DNA of 21,237 nucleotides, taken from positions 53,423 to 74,659 of the forward strand of contig MNCI01006618.1 in NCBI GenBank assembly GCA_015680685.1, written 5' to 3'. Below, in pieces: positions 19,953-21,237 of the stretch; the stretch's first letter is position 1, and every line of letters begins with the position of its first letter. The translations under genes were made by a program, and so were the position numbers. This stretch comes from Gnetum montanum (Eukaryota; Streptophyta; Gnetopsida; Gnetales; Gnetaceae). The notes below the pieces were generated by a model, which worked only from the letters and a program-made list of their open reading frames with translations, ran no database searches and was not told the origin of the DNA.

Positions 19953-20500
19953 GATCGAGATTACTTCATCATTACAGCATTCACTTAGTTTAATTAATTA
20001 TTTATTTAATTGTTATTTACTACTTTCCTAGTTAAATCTCTCTCACCCTTAAACTCATGTTAAAACGCGAATGAGTACGACTTGATTACGAGCATTTAAG
20101 TGTGACTACTTGGTAACCCAGTAGCGTACCTAGGATCCACGCTTGGTAATCCCAGTAGTAGTCATGCATGAAGTCCAAGATGTGTATGGATAATCAAGGA
20201 ACGGATGCTCATCGCACTTAGGCTAGTTTAGATTTTCTTACCCTTTTCCTCCTAGCTTAGTTAATCTTATTTTCCATTACCTTCAGGAGTAGCATTAGGT
20301 TCGAATACATCATACACCTCACTCTGGACTAAACCATACATGACAAAGATAATACTAGTCTAGGTGGGAAGACAGCGAATTGCGACCTAAGGCTAACTAT
20401 CTAGGTTCCACAACTAGTCCGTCTGTGGAGTTCAACCGGATCGCGCATGTAACACTCGTATTCGTATAGTTAAGTGTAGGGGTACCTCGCCACTCATCAT

Positions 20501-20518
20501 TCGCGCCATTACTGGGGA
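20501..20518 (+). promoter_or_regulatory. Primer-binding site of element D (tRNA-Asp, degenerate)
   Basis: TCGCGCCATTACTGGGGA matches the tRNA-Asp complement at 14 of 18 positions, one base after the LTR. Three of the four mismatches are transitions. Confidence 0.8.
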
Positions 20519-20640
20519 TGGTGCTAGTTATCTAGATTAGTTATATCATACAAGGTCGCTATATAGGAATTAACGATATATCTTTTAAGAAGAATTAATT
20601 ATAAAAAGTCACATACGAATTCACACACAGCTTCACAATC

Positions 20641-21237
20641 ATGCCTCTCCTACAAGACTATAATAATGCTACATCTAGTGAGGAAATTCATTTGAGAACC
20701 AACGAATTATCTGACAATGAAGATTGGAGTATGCAATCCGAAGTGGGGGTTTCTTATAAACATAAACAAAGGCCACATCATCCCAACACACGAAAGCATA
20801 ACTTACCTGATGACAATGAACCCCTACTGGCCACTACAAGCCTAATGCAAATACAAGAGGCTGTTCGAATCTCCCGTAGGCATCGTAAAGAGAGTTGCCT
20901 ACCCAGGTTCGATTTAAACAACTTCCCTACTTTTTCAGGAGGCTATGACTTAGATCCGCATCAACATTTACAAGCCTTCTACGATGCTTGTATGTGGAAC
21001 AACATTGATAACAGGTGGCAAAAATTCAAGCTCTTCCCTATGACACTCGTTGACCAAGCAAAAGTATGGTATAAATCATTAAAACCATATTCAATACGAT
21101 GTTGGTCAATAATGGTACAACTTTTTAATGAAAAATATCAAACCTATGCAAGAGTGTCAGCCTTGAGGAAACAAATCCAAGGATGGAAACAAGCACAACA
21201 TGAACCCTTGGACATGGCCTTAGAAAGATATTATGCG
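20641..21237 (+). CDS. Gag protein of element D, N-terminal 199 residues (runs off the window)
   Basis: Retrotransposon gag, expected to form the cytoplasmic virus-like particle that packages element RNA. The start is ATG 20641 (MPLLQDYNN), 122 bp after the PBS and preceded by a stop-rich leader. Residues 1-60 are polar and unstructured-looking. From about residue 61 (EPLLATTSLM) it aligns with element B gag. The conserved core is FPTFSGGYDLDPHQHLQAFY, then W(Q)KFKLFPMTL, WYKSL, RCWSIMVQLFNEKYQTYARV and IQGWKQ. This is the Retrotrans_gag-type helical domain. No stop in 199 codons. Compared with element B, gag lacks about 220 N-terminal residues and the His/Arg/Ser-rich linker. The rest of gag, and any protease and polymerase, are outside the window. 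Confidence 0.88.
   Translation, partial: MPLLQDYNNATSSEEIHLRTNELSDNEDWSMQSEVGVSYKHKQRPHHPNTRKHNLPDDNEPLLATTSLMQIQEAVRISRRHRKESCLPRFDLNNFPTFSGGYDLDPHQHLQAFYDACMWNNIDNRWQKFKLFPMTLVDQAKVWYKSLKPYSIRCWSIMVQLFNEKYQTYARVSALRKQIQGWKQAQHEPLDMALERYYA

Larger units (their letters stand above)
19656..20499 (+). repeat. 5' LTR of element D
   Basis: 844 bp from TGATGAGTCA to CACTCATCA. It shares with element B the five-copy GATATC array, the TATAAATAAGAGGC core promoter, an AATAAA signal and the inner terminal ~100 bp (in reverse orientation). The middle differs and carries two copies of a CTTGGTAA(T)CCCAGTAG motif at 20109-20124 and 20142-20158, also found in element C. Confidence 0.88.
19656..21237 (+). 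mobile_element. Element D: plus-strand Ty3/gypsy-type element, 5' part
   Basis: 5' LTR 19656-20499, PBS 20501-20518, 122-bp leader, then gag from 20641 to the window edge. It is inserted into the LTR of element C; CTAAG at 19651-19655 is the candidate target duplication, and its partner is outside the window. Opposite in orientation to A, B and C. Its gag is the only stop-free retroelement frame of any length here, so this copy is probably the youngest. Whether it has a full pol cannot be seen. Confidence 0.85.

Overview
The window looks like repeat-rich nuclear DNA from a seed plant with a large genome. It is AT-rich, carries nested Ty3/gypsy-type LTR retrotransposons primed by tRNA-Asp (a plant Athila/Tat-style primer), a decayed LINE, and no compact gene order. 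A gymnosperm is possible, but the sequence alone does not settle it. Runs of N at 839, 948, 10464-10474 and 14460 mark draft-assembly joins.

Layout. 1-3142: element A, an old minus-strand LTR retrotransposon. The window holds its decayed gag-protease region, primer-binding site (PBS) and 5' LTR; the rest lies off the left edge. About 3946-7040, with a last piece at 15089-15388: exon-like segments of an unidentified plus-strand gene relic. Several splice sites and intron phases agree, but stops are frequent. 7883-14909: element B, a complete minus-strand LTR element with a perfect 5-bp target duplication (AAGGG). It sits in what would be the last intron of that relic. B has both LTRs, PBS, a polypurine tract (PPT) and one long gag-protease reading frame broken by about 13 stops. 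It has no visible reverse transcriptase, RNase H or integrase. About 2 kb of non-coding spacer, including a 15-bp minisatellite, separates the protease end from the 3' LTR. 15547-16960: LINE reverse-transcriptase fragments separated by about 1.2 kb of other sequence. 16961-19132: AT-rich DNA without recognisable genes. 19133-19655: element C, a minus-strand LTR cut off by element D. 19656-21237: element D, a plus-strand element with 5' LTR, PBS and an open gag running off the right edge.

How the parts relate. A, B, C and D are one superfamily with TGATGA/TCATCA-like termini. A and B share a long gag with an N-terminal extension. D has a shorter, stop-free gag. B and D share a U3 made of five GATATC palindromes next to a TATAAATA box. 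B appears non-autonomous and would need enzymes supplied in trans. D is a candidate relative of such a helper, but its pol region is outside the window. No intact host gene, tRNA, rRNA or CRISPR array was seen.
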